A stretch of 64,000 nucleotides of DNA. Origin: Anastatus disparis (lineage: Eukaryota; Arthropoda; Insecta; Hymenoptera; Eupelmidae). The number at the start of each line of letters is the position of its first letter. Positions within the stretch are counted from its first letter, which is position 1. The stretch lies in the NCBI GenBank assembly GCA_017163975.1, contig JAFFSR010000278.1:992001-1056000 (forward strand), given 5' to 3'. Position numbers and translations under genes: made by a program. The notes below the pieces were generated by a model, which saw nothing but the letters and a program-made list of their open reading frames with translations, was not told the DNA's origin and made no database searches. Positions 11,466-22,038 of the stretch are shown in pieces.

Positions 11466-11679
11466 TTTAAAATTCCACACACCAAATCTTTTTATAACTT
11501 TTCTTATTTAGAGGTTAAGTGACACTTTAATGTAAAGCGGTTATGTTTATGAATCGTAAACTCAACGATTACAGCACTATACTGCTTAGTGGATGAAATT
11601 TGAAACTTCAGCCGTTCACTAACGGGCTTACCCCCACCAGCGGAGTTTCGCGACCTGTATCTACGACCGTGATTTATGT

Positions 11680-12375
11680 ACGCTTTCAGAAGCGTACATG
11701 CACTGGGCAGTTACGAACTGTGTTATATGTCTACGTATATTCTAATTATATTATTACATTAAATTTCCTTACATGCATTATTTATTACATTTAGATTTAC
11801 AATTAAAAAAGTTAATACTCTCTGGAAAATGAATGACTTATTTTTTAATACTCAAAGTTCATAGTGGTTTTGATGCTCAAAAACGTTCTCAAATAACTTC
11901 AAAATTAACAAATTATATGTGTTCGTACATGTATGTGCTTTCAGAAGCGGAATTAGAAAGGAATTTAATTTCTAAAAATAAAGAACGTAGCGTTTTATTA
12001 AATTAGAAAAGAGGCAAGAGCTAAAAATTACGTTTATTTACTTTAAGCGCGATCAAAGCAATAATTTGAGTAAAAATAGTAATTAGGTTTAAAAATAAAT
12101 TTAACATAATTTTTGTTAAGAAAGAAATTTATGTTTTTAACTTTATTATTTTAATTTTGTTCATTTGTTTTAGTTTTTTAGCACCTCTCTTGATGACATT
12201 TACTTTTTCATATTTTTAATTTGCTATTATTATGTATTTTTTAAAAATTATTCTTCCTCTTTCTCTTTTCTATAAAGATTTGGAAGTCTCCTTCCTCATC
12301 TTTCAGGTCATCACGGCAAGTGATGACCTCAACTTTTTCAATCGCCAATCACCGTAATAAATATAATGAAATATA
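11680..12375. other. AT-rich spacer, nothing recognised
   Basis: Right flank of the P-type element. No ORF, RNA or repeat is recognised apart from a short inverted pair ATCACGGCAAGTGATGACCT near 12310. Confidence 0.5.
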
Positions 12376-12602
12376 GTACAGATCAAGTGCTTTAATTTAA
12401 GTTTTGTTGCATTAAAAAAGCTTTTGTGATTCAAAAGTTATAGGCGATTAAAATATGCTAATGAAATAGCGTGAAAAATTGATGATATGTTACACGCTAA
12501 AAATATTAACATATATGTAGTAATTTTCAATAAGGCACAACTTTTGAACCACAAAAGCTTTTTTAGTGCAACAAAGCTTAAATTAAAGCATTTAATCCGT
12601 AC
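12376..12602. mobile_element. 227-bp foldback MITE
   Basis: Arms GTACAGATCAAGTGCTTTAA and GTACGGATTAAATGCTTTAA pair and continue through AAAAAGCTTTTGTG to a short loop at about 12444-12535. No ORF. Target duplication is not clear (TA or TTTA-like). Confidence 0.55.
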
Positions 12603-12609
12603 TTTAATT

Positions 12610-13014
12610 GAAGCGTCCCACAATAAAAATGGCTAAGTCCATTTTTTTCGGAAATTGATGTATTAATTAATTCATATTTTTTAGCCTATTTTTTACTATA
12701 TTTAACTATAAAATTTTTTTAAATTTGATTTTTCAGTTTTTTTTGTATGTTAAAAAACTGTTGCAAATCAAAAAAGTGCTAAGTCCATTAAACTTGCTTA
12801 TCAAGAATAGTCAAGTCCAATTTGAATTTTAAGAATAGAGTATATGTATATTTTTATGAATATATACACGCATATACTAACTGTTAAATGCTAAAGACTT
12901 TTTTTTCAATTTTATGATTAAATATAGTAGAAAATAGGATAAAAAATATGAACGACTTAATAACTCAATTTTCGAAAAAAATAGACTTAGCCATTTTTGT
13001 TGTGAGATGCCTCG
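12610..13014. mobile_element. About 405-bp foldback element with GGCTAAGTCC near the ends
   Basis: Left arm CCCACAATAAAAATGGCTAA pairs with the right arm ending TTAGCCATTTTTGTTGTGAG. Pairing continues for about 90 bp (TTTTCGGAAATTGATG on the left). The word CTAAGTCC recurs inside and to the right (12634, 12779, 13067, 13186), with variants at 12811, 13104 and 13126. Confidence 0.55.
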
Positions 13015-13427
13015 ACATTATGTTATATCATTTGACAAATCTATAAACTGCAAATCTAAAATTGCTAAGTCCGGATAACATTTTTTAATAAAAAATAACT
13101 GAGTCCCGATTTCGCAATAAAATTAGTCAGGTCCTTTAAATTTTTTTTCAAAACTAGCAAAGTCTATAGTCACATCAAAGTTAGCTAAGTCCAAATTAAA
13201 AATTTTTTTTCGCATTCTAACCCTAAAATCGCAACTTCGTTACTCTTTTTTACCCGTTACGTAATGTACTATTTTATCTTTGAAAAATAAATTTGGATTT
13301 TTCGAAACATGTGCAAAAATCTTATTTTTTATCGGTGAATTTAATAGTATGTTGGTTAACAAGCGAATTAGAATCATTCAAAAGATAGAGGTTTTTTGCA
13401 TTTTTTTCAAAATGCCTTGGTTGTGAC
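13015..13427. other. AT-rich spacer with CTAAGTCC words
   Basis: No coding region. The left half holds further copies of the CTAAGTCC / CTGAGTCC / GTCAGGTCC word spaced irregularly. The right half has nothing recognisable. Confidence 0.5.
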
Positions 13428-13430
13428 TTA

Positions 13431-14094
13431 CTAGGAGAGTATCACACCTCCGGATCACGGATTTTGCTCAAACTTCGGGATAAGTTTTCAGATGATAAAA
13501 TATGGAAAAAGCTAAAGTTATAGTCATAAATACTCAATATTTCCCTAGTTATAGGCAATTAAAGAAAATCACTAAAAAAGTTACTAGATTTTTAAACGCA
13601 TATAGTTCTTTAGCGTCGATAGCTACAAGCTTGAAACTTTTTTTTAAATTAAAGCTGAGCTCAAATCCTTTCGAAATAGTAGTTACAGCATATCAAAATA
13701 TTATTTTTTCCCAAAGATAGAGCGTAATAAGGATTGGACCTAATTTCAGCTTTTATTATTAATTAATGTTTTTAAAAGAAAAATCAGGTCCAATGTTTAT
13801 CACGCTCTAACTTTGGGAAAAAATAATATTTTTACATGCTATAACTACTAATTCGAAAGGATTTGAGCTCAGCTTTAATTTAAAAAAGTTTCAAGCTTAT
13901 AGCTATCAATGCTAAAGAACTATATGCGTTTAAAAATCTAGTAACTTTTTCAGTGATTTTGTTTAATTGTCTGTAACTAGGGAAATATTGAGTATTTATG
14001 ACTATAACTTTAGCTTTTTCCATATTTTATCATCTGAAAACTTATCCCGAAGTTTGAGCAAAATCCGTGATCCGGAGGTGTGACACTCTCCTAG
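13431..14094. mobile_element. 664-bp foldback MITE, copy 2 (3-bp TTA duplication)
   Basis: Same family, same length and same ends (CTAGGAGAGTATCACACCTC) as 2658-3321. It is flanked by TTA at 13428-13430 and 14095-14097. Two copies with TAA and TTA flanks make the TWA target rule of PIF/Harbinger convincing. The open frame at 13502-13720 runs through the arm and is not a gene. Confidence 0.85.
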
Positions 14095-14289
14095 TTAGCC
14101 ACGTATGTTGTAAGACGCTTCAATTTTATTTTTTATACATTTTTTTTGTAGAAGTCTTGATTATTTGGTTATTCAAAATCTTATAGATGCTCTTTTTTAT
14201 CATATTCTTGAATAAATTTCTATATCTCTGTTTATAGGGTCTATTCAAAGAAAAAAAAACACGAGTTAATTTTTTTTATCAAAAAATTA

Positions 14290-14345
14290 TACCTTGCAGT
14301 TTCAGCCAAATCCCTTTCCCGAAGGTCGGGTACTCTCCTTGTCAG
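14290..14345. repeat. Diverged end related to the 664-bp MITE
   Basis: CCGAAGGTCGGGTACTCTCC at about 14319-14338 resembles the MITE end CCGGAGGTGTGACACTCTCC, in the same orientation. No partner end is found nearby, so this is probably a fragment of a related family. Confidence 0.35.
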
Positions 14346-14450
14346 AACTATCGTTAATACGCACAAATAGGGATAAGAAAGAATATTTCAGGTGTTTTAA
14401 ATTCCTTCTTTCCTCATCCGCGATGCTTATTCGCCTTAGTAAGAGCTCAA

Positions 14451-15774
14451 GTGGCACCTTGCGTAGAAAATAGAAGAAGGTTAGATGGTGGGTCAGAAGT
14501 AAACAAATACATAAGAAAAATGGAAAGTAGTGAAAATAAACAAAAAATCTTCATGGTGGTGCTCTATACCGTGACGCAAATTCGTAAAAGATATTTCTTT
14601 ACACAAATTCCGAAAAAATCGGAAGGTTTGCAAATAGTGGGCGGTTGCTTGTAAAATAAGTAAGAAAGTAACATCAAATATGTTCGTGTGTGCAGCTCAT
14701 TGTACCAAACAAAACTGTATGCCAAGTAAGTAAGCATAACATTGTTTGGTAAAATTATCATAAATATTATTATAAAATGTTCACAGGGCTCAATATAAAG
14801 TATCCGCCATTAAAACCATTGGCCGTTTCATCTTTAAACCTGCCAAAAAGATCGTCGGACAGAGTTTTAAATGCAGAACAAGGAAAGCGAAAATCTGAAA
14901 GATTCAAACGTTTTGAAAGAAGATCAATGATTAATGAAATGAAGTAAAGTATTTCACCAAACAAGTTTTTTATAATAAAGCAAAAAATATTAAGAAGGGG
15001 CCAAACTATCTGTCTTTGTCTAATAGCGTTTTTCATCATTTATGTAAACACTATTCGGTATAACAAGAAAAAAATAGCAGCCCCCGCTAGATATTAGTAT
15101 AATAAGTAAATTTTGAAATAACAATCAAATTTTTTACCGCATAGTTTTTGACTAATTTGAGATCTACTAGCAACCTAGAATATAACCTATCTTTTTTTGG
15201 TAGGTCTCTAATTATTCAAAAACCACGCAGTAAAAAAATTTGTTTGTTATTACAAAATTTACTTATTATACTAATATCTAGCGGGGGCTGCTTTTTTTTT
15301 CTTGTTATACCGAATAGTGTTTACATAAATGATGAAAAACGCTATTAGACAAAGACAGATAGTTCAGCCCCTTCTTAATCAAATTTTTTCAGCAATAAAA
15401 ATATAAATAATGTAAATACACCTATAAAAGTAACTGTGAAAGATTCGTTGGACAATCATAGTGTAGAAAATAACTCTTTATTTTCTCTACTTACCTGTTT
15501 AGAAGAAACTAACAAAAACAATGAAAATGTGGATGATTTAGCTGATACTGTTATTAATCAAGAATCTTGCATTCGTTTTAAAAATCAAGATGAAAATGAT
15601 TATGATGAAGAATCTGCAGAAGTCACTGCTGCACGCATTCTTTTTGAATTAAAGACTAAGCATCTGGATGTTGAAAAAGCTAATATTTTAAACTGTAAAA
15701 GTATAAAGTGTTACGTCACGACGTTTCTTTTATTTCTTTCATTTATAATTTTAAAGTATTTTTTCACGTCATGA
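14451..15774 (+). pseudogene. Fragments of an unrecognised plus-strand gene, cut by a MITE
   Basis: Three short coding-looking pieces lie in order: 14451-14654; a segment near 14785-14945 containing LKPLAVSSLNLPKRS, which resembles the AVPTIF-type box at the end of THAP domains; and 15436-15774, an acidic Asn-rich piece of 112 codons. The MITE at 14994-15374 lies between the second and third. An earlier ATG near 14680 (MFVCAAHCTKQNC) is followed by cysteines and could be a THAP start. The THAP link is a weak inference; the pieces are not joined by a clear splice pattern. Confidence 0.3.
14994..15374. mobile_element. 381-bp foldback MITE with TTAA target duplication
   Basis: Ends GAAGGGGCCAAACTATCTGT and its complement ACAGATAGTTCAGCCCCTTC pair along arms of about 140 bp. 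TTAA lies on both sides (14990-14993 and 15375-15378). TTAA duplication is known for piggyBac and Kolobok superfamilies. The open frame at 15148-15348 belongs to the arm. Confidence 0.8.
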
Positions 15775-16403
15775 ACTAATTAAAATAGTTATTAAACAAT
15801 GAAGGAATTTGTCAAGCTAAACAGAAAAAGCGAAACAGTAGAGAAACTCAAAGTTTAACATTTGTCAATCAAACTCTTTAGTTAGCAGAATTATAAAATT
15901 AAATAGTTCAAATCGAAAACGTGTATTTTGAAATTGTCAAACGAATCCTAAAATCAATCATAACATATGACTATAAAAGCCGAATAAAACAAATAACATT
16001 TTGGGCACTACCCCAGGATTATTGTTGGTACCAAGTCATACATCCTGTAATTCTCGCACTTCAACTTCAACTTTAATTCAAATTCAAATTCAAACAAAGT
16101 TATTGTCTTATTCAATATTAATTATTTTACAAGTGTCTAATAAATTCCTTAAAAGTTACTTATACATCTGACTCGAGTCTTATTTCAATCGTGCCTACCC
16201 ATAAACTGTCTAAATATAGCCAGCCCTTATCTACTTAATTCTACAAAGGTAAGAATATTAAATATACTTTTATTCTCATTTCAAAATCTTTATAAATAAA
16301 CTTCAATATATTTATTAGTCAGAACGATCTCACTCAATTAGAATATTGGTGGAGTTTAACCACCACTAGATTTCATATACTTTCGTATTTTTAAATATTA
16401 CTG
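15775..16403. other. Spacer, nothing recognised
   Basis: Contains a run of TTCAAATTCAAATTCAAA at about 16076 and otherwise no ORF or element end that I can identify. It ends at the left terminus of the large palindrome. Confidence 0.45.
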
Positions 16404-17229
16404 AGGCCCACAAAAAAAAACAAAAGTGTCTGTGCAATTGACCAGACCTATATATTCTTATGTATTTTTCGACGTTGAATCCGAATTTGCAATAAAAAAG
16501 TAGGGTCCAGCTACTTTTTTTATGGGGTTTTGCTCGAAAAACCGCATTTTTACGGTTTTTTCATGGTTTTTTTTTACATAAAAAGAAAATAAAGGAGAAT
16601 TTTTTTTTGACTTCAGAATCGAATTCTACGGGAAAAAATACATCGAAAACCATGTTTTGAATGTTTTTTTTTTACAGAAATTTCAACCCACCATACGGCG
16701 ATGAAAAAGCAGAAAATCGCGAAAAGTGAAAATTTGCTTCAAATTTCATTAAAATGACATTAAAATCAAGTTTTACGATTTTAAACCGATTTATAAACAT
16801 TGAAAATACTATACTGGGGGTTTTTGAGGTCGCTGATCATGAATTTTAAGTCATTTTTTTCAAAAAACTCCTAGTCGGCGTAAGCGGACAATAAACGTGA
16901 TAAATTGATATTTTTTTCAAAAAATCGATGTTTTGGATACTGTTCTGGAGGTTTTCCACTACATAAATCACAAAACTAGAACCTTTTTCGACTCTTGATC
17001 ATAAAATAAGACTTAGAACTTATGTATAGTGATATTCATGAACTCCATTATAATATTTTTAGCTTCTTTTAATAAGTGCCTTAGAGTTTTAATAGGTTAA
17101 TCAATTGAGTTTGTAGAATTTTCGCTAATACTTCGCAACTTCGATAGTGAGATGTTGGATACTAGATATTGGCGATATCTATTTTTATTTTTGTCTTCCA
17201 AAACAATATTTTAAATAAAGTTTTAAAGT

Positions 17230-18757
17230 ATTTTATGCTTATGCACACGTTTCTCGACAAATGACCGGCGTAAAGGATTTCTGACACGCTTTTGACCTCT
17301 TTTTGAAGACGTTTCTCTCTTCATCATCCAGCAGTAATCTGCCAACATATTTATACCTCATCGTCCTTGAAATCTGCGTTCAAATTCCTTCAAGTCTTGG
17401 TGAAACCTTTCTCCTTGCTCTCCACTAAAGTCCCTGCTGTTCTCAGGAAATTGATCAATATGTGAATCAAGGAAATGAAGCTTCAAGTTCATAAGCCAGC
17501 CCAGTTTTTCAAAGTTGCGTACCATTTTTTTACAACAGTTTTGTAATTTACGTCTTTAGTGCTACCCAAAAATTTTGTTGATACATCTTTAAAACTAGAC
17601 CATGCTGCTTTCTCATCATCTTTCATAGTTCTTTCAAAGTTTTCATCTCTAAATAGAGTACGAGTTTCAGGTCCATCAAAAATACGTGCGCTTAGTTTAC
17701 CATCTGTTTTGTGATGAAATACTTGGCTCAAATATTCGTAGCATTCCCCATCTTGGTCTAATGCCTTGACAAATTGTTTCATTAAACCAAGCTTTATGTG
17801 AAGAGGTGGTATCAAAATTTTGGACGAATTCACAAGTGGCTCTTTTACAATATTTTGTTTTCCAGGTTCAAATGACTCTCTTCGTGGCTACATTTTCTTT
17901 TTGTAGTGGTTTTCCCTATCTCTACTATCAAACATACACAAATAACAAGGATATTTTGTAAATCCACATTGTTGTCCTAGTATCATAGATAAAATTTTTA
18001 AGTCTCCACATATTAGCCATTTATGTTTCTCGTATTTTATTTTTGACGAAACCAATTCAATGTTTGAATACTCTCCTTTAAGCACAGTTGAATGCGCTAA
18101 TGGTATAGGAGCGTACTTATTTGTGTTATGAAGAAGGACTGCTTTAAGGCTCCGCCTAGACGAATCAATGAACAGGCGCCAATCCTCAGGTTTGTATATA
18201 CCTGGTTTTAATTCGTCAATAAGTCCTTTTCCGTCAATGCAGTAAACTAGCCCTGAATCTTCTTTAAAATATTTTCGAAAGGTTTTCTCTCGGTCACAAT
18301 ATTCACTTACTTTAGTTCCCTTTGTCAGCATATTTCGCTTCTTAAAGTCTGAAGCCATCAATTCAGATTGCTCTTTAGATAGACCAGCCTTTCTAAATAA
18401 ATCATTCAGACTCTTTTGATCATATTTTTTCACAGATTTCTCCACACCTTTAGGTACATATTCTTCATCATCATCTGAAGAGAGATTTTCTTCACTTTCG
18501 TCGGATTCGCTTAGATCTTCGGATGATGTATTATCGCTTGGTTCAGTTTCTTTCATATTAATCTGATTTGTCGAATGATCGTCTACATGCAGAGAATCTA
18601 AACCTGCTGTGAAACTATCTCGTGATTCTTCATTTTCTAAACCTTCTATAAGGATATTTTCTGGAAACTCAACAGTTTTAGCACTAGAATAATGAACTTC
18701 TATGTGTAGAATCAATTCTACACATCCCATTTTCAGGGCAGTTATCATCGTGGCCAA
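17230..18757 (-). pseudogene. Transposase-like gene, left arm copy (longer)
   Basis: The first 289 codons (18757-17888) have an acidic Ser/Asp/Glu-rich stretch (residues about 65-100), then a conserved core: LVYCIDGKGLIDELK, LFIDSSRRSLKAVLLHNTNK, LICGDLKILSMILGQQCGFT and KYPCYLCMFDSRDR with a CxxC pair. A TAG follows where the family has Trp. The frame continues in 17833-17489 (PPLHIKLGLMKQFVKALD) and, after a frame break near 17490, in FPENS...EQGERFHQDL and ADYCWM. I recognise this as a multicopy insect protein of mobile-element type. Asp in FIDSS, Asp in GDLK and Glu in EQGERFH could be an RNase H-like triad (inference). Superfamily not assigned. Confidence 0.6.
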
Positions 18758-18989
18758 CGTCTTCGTAGCAGCAGGTTGTTGATAGTACTGCTATTGAGTA
18801 GCAATATAAGTTATAAACTTTAGATAGTTTAATTCAACTATCCAAAATGCAGAGAGTATCTAATGATTGCAAAGTTCAAGTTCATCACGCTAATAAAAGC
18901 TAAAAACAATTGCTAATTTTGATAAACAAGAGTGTATGACTTACATTTAAAAAAAGAAGTTCATTATTCTAGTGCTAAAACTGTTGAGT

Positions 18990-20073
18990 TTCCAGAAAAT
19001 ATCCTTATAGAAGGTCTAGAAAAAATATTTTAAAGACGATTCAGGGCTAGTTTACTGCATTGACGGAAAAGGACTTATTGACGAATTAAAACCAGGTATA
19101 TACAAACCTGAGGATTGGCGCCTGTTCATTGATTCGTCTAGGCGGAGCCTTAAAGCAGTCCTTCTTCATAACACAAATAAGTACGCTCCTATACCATTAG
19201 TGCATTCAACTGTGCTTAAAGGAGAGTATTCAAACATTGAATTGGTTTTGTCAAAAATAAAATACGAGAAACATAAATGGCTAATATGTGGAGACTTAAA
19301 AATTTTATCTATGATACTAGGACAACAATGTGGATTTACAAAATATCCTTGTTATTTGTGTATGTTTGATAGTAGAGATAGGGAAAACCAATACAAAAAG
19401 AAAATGTAGCCACGAAGAGAGTCATTTGAACCTGGAAAACAAAATATTATAAAAGAGCCACTTGTGAATTCGTCCAAAATTTTGATACCACCTCTTCACA
19501 TAAAGCTTGGTTTAATGAAACAATTTGTCAAGGCATTAGACCAAGATGGGGAATGCTACGAATATTTGAGCCAAGTATTTCATCACAAAACAGATGGTAA
19601 ACTAAGCGCACGTATTTTTGATGGACCTGAAACTCATACTCTATTTAGAGATGAAAACTTTGAAAGAACTATGAAAGATGATGAGAAAGCAGCATGGTCT
19701 GGTTTTAAAGATGTATCAACAAAATTTTTGGGTAGCACTAAAGACGTAAATTACAAAACTGTTGTAAAAAAATGGTACGCAACTTTGAAAAACTGGGCTG
19801 GCTTATGAACTTGAAGCTTCATTTCCTTGATTCACATATTGATCAATTTCCTGAGAACAGCAGGGACTTTAGTGCAGAGCAAGGAGAAAGGTTCCACCAA
19901 GACTTGAAGGAATTTGAACGCAGATTTCAAGGACGATGAGGTATAAATATGTTGGCAGATTACTGCTGGATGATGAAGAGAGAAACGTCTTCAAAAAGAG
20001 GTCAAAAGCGTGTCAGAAATCCTTTACGCCGGTCATTTGACGAGAAACGTGTGCATAAGCATAAAACACTTTA
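18990..20073 (+). pseudogene. Transposase-like gene, right arm copy (internally deleted)
   Basis: Mirror of the left arm gene. It keeps the segment from VYCIDGKG through CMFDSRDR (about 19050-19406), the same TAG in place of Trp (19407-19409), the block 19464-19808 and the same frame break after KNWAGL, then the EQGERFH and ADYCWM parts to about 20073. It lacks the acidic N-terminal part. That both copies share one stop and one frameshift means the gene was already dead before the arms were formed, or that the arms are homogenised. Confidence 0.6.
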
Positions 20074-20891
20074 AAACTTTATTTAAAATATTGTTTTGGA
20101 AGACAAAAATAAAAATAGATATCGCCAATATCTAGTATCCAACATCTCACTATCGAAGTTGCGAAGTATTAGCGAAAATTCTACAAACTCAATTGATTAA
20201 CCCATTAAAACTCTAAGGCACTTATTAAAAGAAGCTAAAAATATTATAATGGAGTTCATGAATATCACTATACATAAGTTCTAAGTCTTATTTTATGATC
20301 AAGAGTCGAAAAAGGTTCTAGTTTTGTGATTTATGTAGTGGAAAACCTCCAGAACAGTATCCAAAACATCGATTTTTTGAAAAAAATATCAATTTATCAC
20401 GTTTATTGTCCGCTTACGCCGACTAGGAGTTTTTTGAAAAAAATGACTTAAAATTCGTGATCAGCGACCTCAAAAACCCCCAGTATAGTATTTTCAATGT
20501 TTATAAATCGGTTTAAAATCGTAAAACTTGATTTTAATGTCATTTTAATGAAATTTGAAGCAAATTTTCACTTTTCGCGATTTTCTGCTTTTTCATCGCC
20601 GTATGGTGGGTTGAAATTTCTGTAAAAAAAAACATTCAAAACATGGTTTTCGATGTATTTTTTCCCGTAGAATTCGATTCTGAAGTCAAAAAAAAATTCT
20701 CCTTTATTTTCTTTTTATGTAAAAAAAAACCATGAAAAAACCGTAAAAATGCGGTTTTTCGAGCAAAACCCCATAAAAAAAGTAGCTGGACCCTACTTTT
20801 TTATTGCAAATTCGGATTCAACGTCGAAAAATACATAAGAATATATAGGTCTGGTCAATTGCACAGACACTTTTGTTTTTTTTGTGGGCCT

Positions 20892-22038
20892 GTGTTATTA
20901 TAATTAACTTTGATAAATAATTCAAATATTACAAATTAATTCAAGTTACATATAAATCTACAAAATTCTATAAATATATCCATTTTAATTTAGTCCTGGT
21001 GAAAGCCAGGACTTAACAACAGAGTAGCGGTAACTTTAATCTTTCTCTAAGTGTTAAAAAAGTGATTTTGATTGATTTATTGAAAACAGATGATGATTTA
21101 TAATTTTTTACTGGTATAAATAATGTTTTTAATAATTAATGTAGTAAAACTTTATGAAAAAAAAGTTACCAATACATTTATCCTGCGAAAGAAAGAATAG
21201 TGATTACTTTATGCAAATTGAAATTGAATTTATCTTTCAAGTGTTTACCTATATTGTTTGGAATATCACGTCATACATGCAGTCATATATTTTTGAAAAT
21301 GTTACATACACTAACATTTATTCTGAAATCTGCTGAAATTTACTGGCCATCAAAAGAGCGGATTTCGAAACGTATGCTACGCTAGATTGTACAGAGACCC
21401 CAGTAGAACGAACCAAATGTCTACGCTGTAGACTTAGATTATATTTTCATTACAAAGGATGTGAAATCATTAAGTTACTTTAAGGTATTTCTCCTTCTAA
21501 ATTAAACATCTTAATTAGTGAAGCATATGGCGGAACAGCCTCTGATAAAAGTATTTTTATCAGCGGCTGTTATTTTTTAAAATAGCACCTTATATGAGTT
21601 AAATATCTACAATAGCTTGCGGGATTGTGAATTTGTATCAATCTATTATGTCAGATGATAAATTTTAATTCAATAATAATAAATTCATGTATTATATATT
21701 TTGTTAATGAATGATAACTCATTTGTATTAATAAATAAACTTTATTGTTCATAAGAGCAACATCTGTTATTATTATCACAAATACTATTTTTTATTTACT
21801 TTTTCTATTAAAACTATTAATAAATATTATATTTTTAACATTGAAATCTCAGTGAAGTACACTGAACAAATTATTTTTTATGAAAATATTACTTAACATA
21901 TTCTAATAGTAATCAGTCTTGAATAAAATTAAATATTATTATTATCATTTTCCTTATAATTATTACTATTACTATATACTATACTATACTAATTCTTTCA
22001 GAATGTGTTTAAAATATATATTTTGTAAGATGGGTATA
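20892..22038. other. AT-rich spacer, nothing recognised
   Basis: No homology seen. Small hairpins occur: GTCCTGG...CCAGGAC at 20993-21012 and GCCTCTGATAAAAG/TTTTATCAGCGGCTG at 21538-21570. Short open frames at 21154-21385 overlap in two frames and look random. Confidence 0.45.

Larger units (their letters stand above)
5309..11671 (-). mobile_element. Complete P-superfamily DNA transposon (6.36 kb)
   Basis: Ends are 45-bp inverted repeats (5309-5353 and 11627-11671) beginning CACGGTCGTAGATACAGGTC, with one mismatch that I can see. The element is flanked by the direct 8-bp repeat ATTTATGT (5301-5308 and 11672-11679). An 8-bp duplication and CA...TG termini are the known P-element signature. 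It encloses a THAP-domain, P-type transposase gene on the minus strand, ending about 0.7 kb inside the left end. Near-identical ends suggest a young insertion. The interval 5354-6013 inside the element is noncoding. Confidence 0.9.
16404..20891. mobile_element. 4.5-kb palindromic element with two outward-facing transposase-like pseudogenes
   Basis: Ends AGGCCCAC followed by an A run and CAAAAGTGTCTGTGC are mirrored at the right terminus (…GTGGGCCT at 20884-20891). The arms, about 16404-18700 and 18957-20891, are nearly identical by eye over about 1.9 kb. The right arm lacks about 365 bp present in the left (around 18278-18640), joined at a short A-rich microhomology near 19020. The centre of about 257 bp is unique. 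I see no convincing target duplication. Each arm carries the same coding remnant pointing outwards. This may be a foldback transposon or an inverted duplication of a DNA transposon. Confidence 0.75.
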
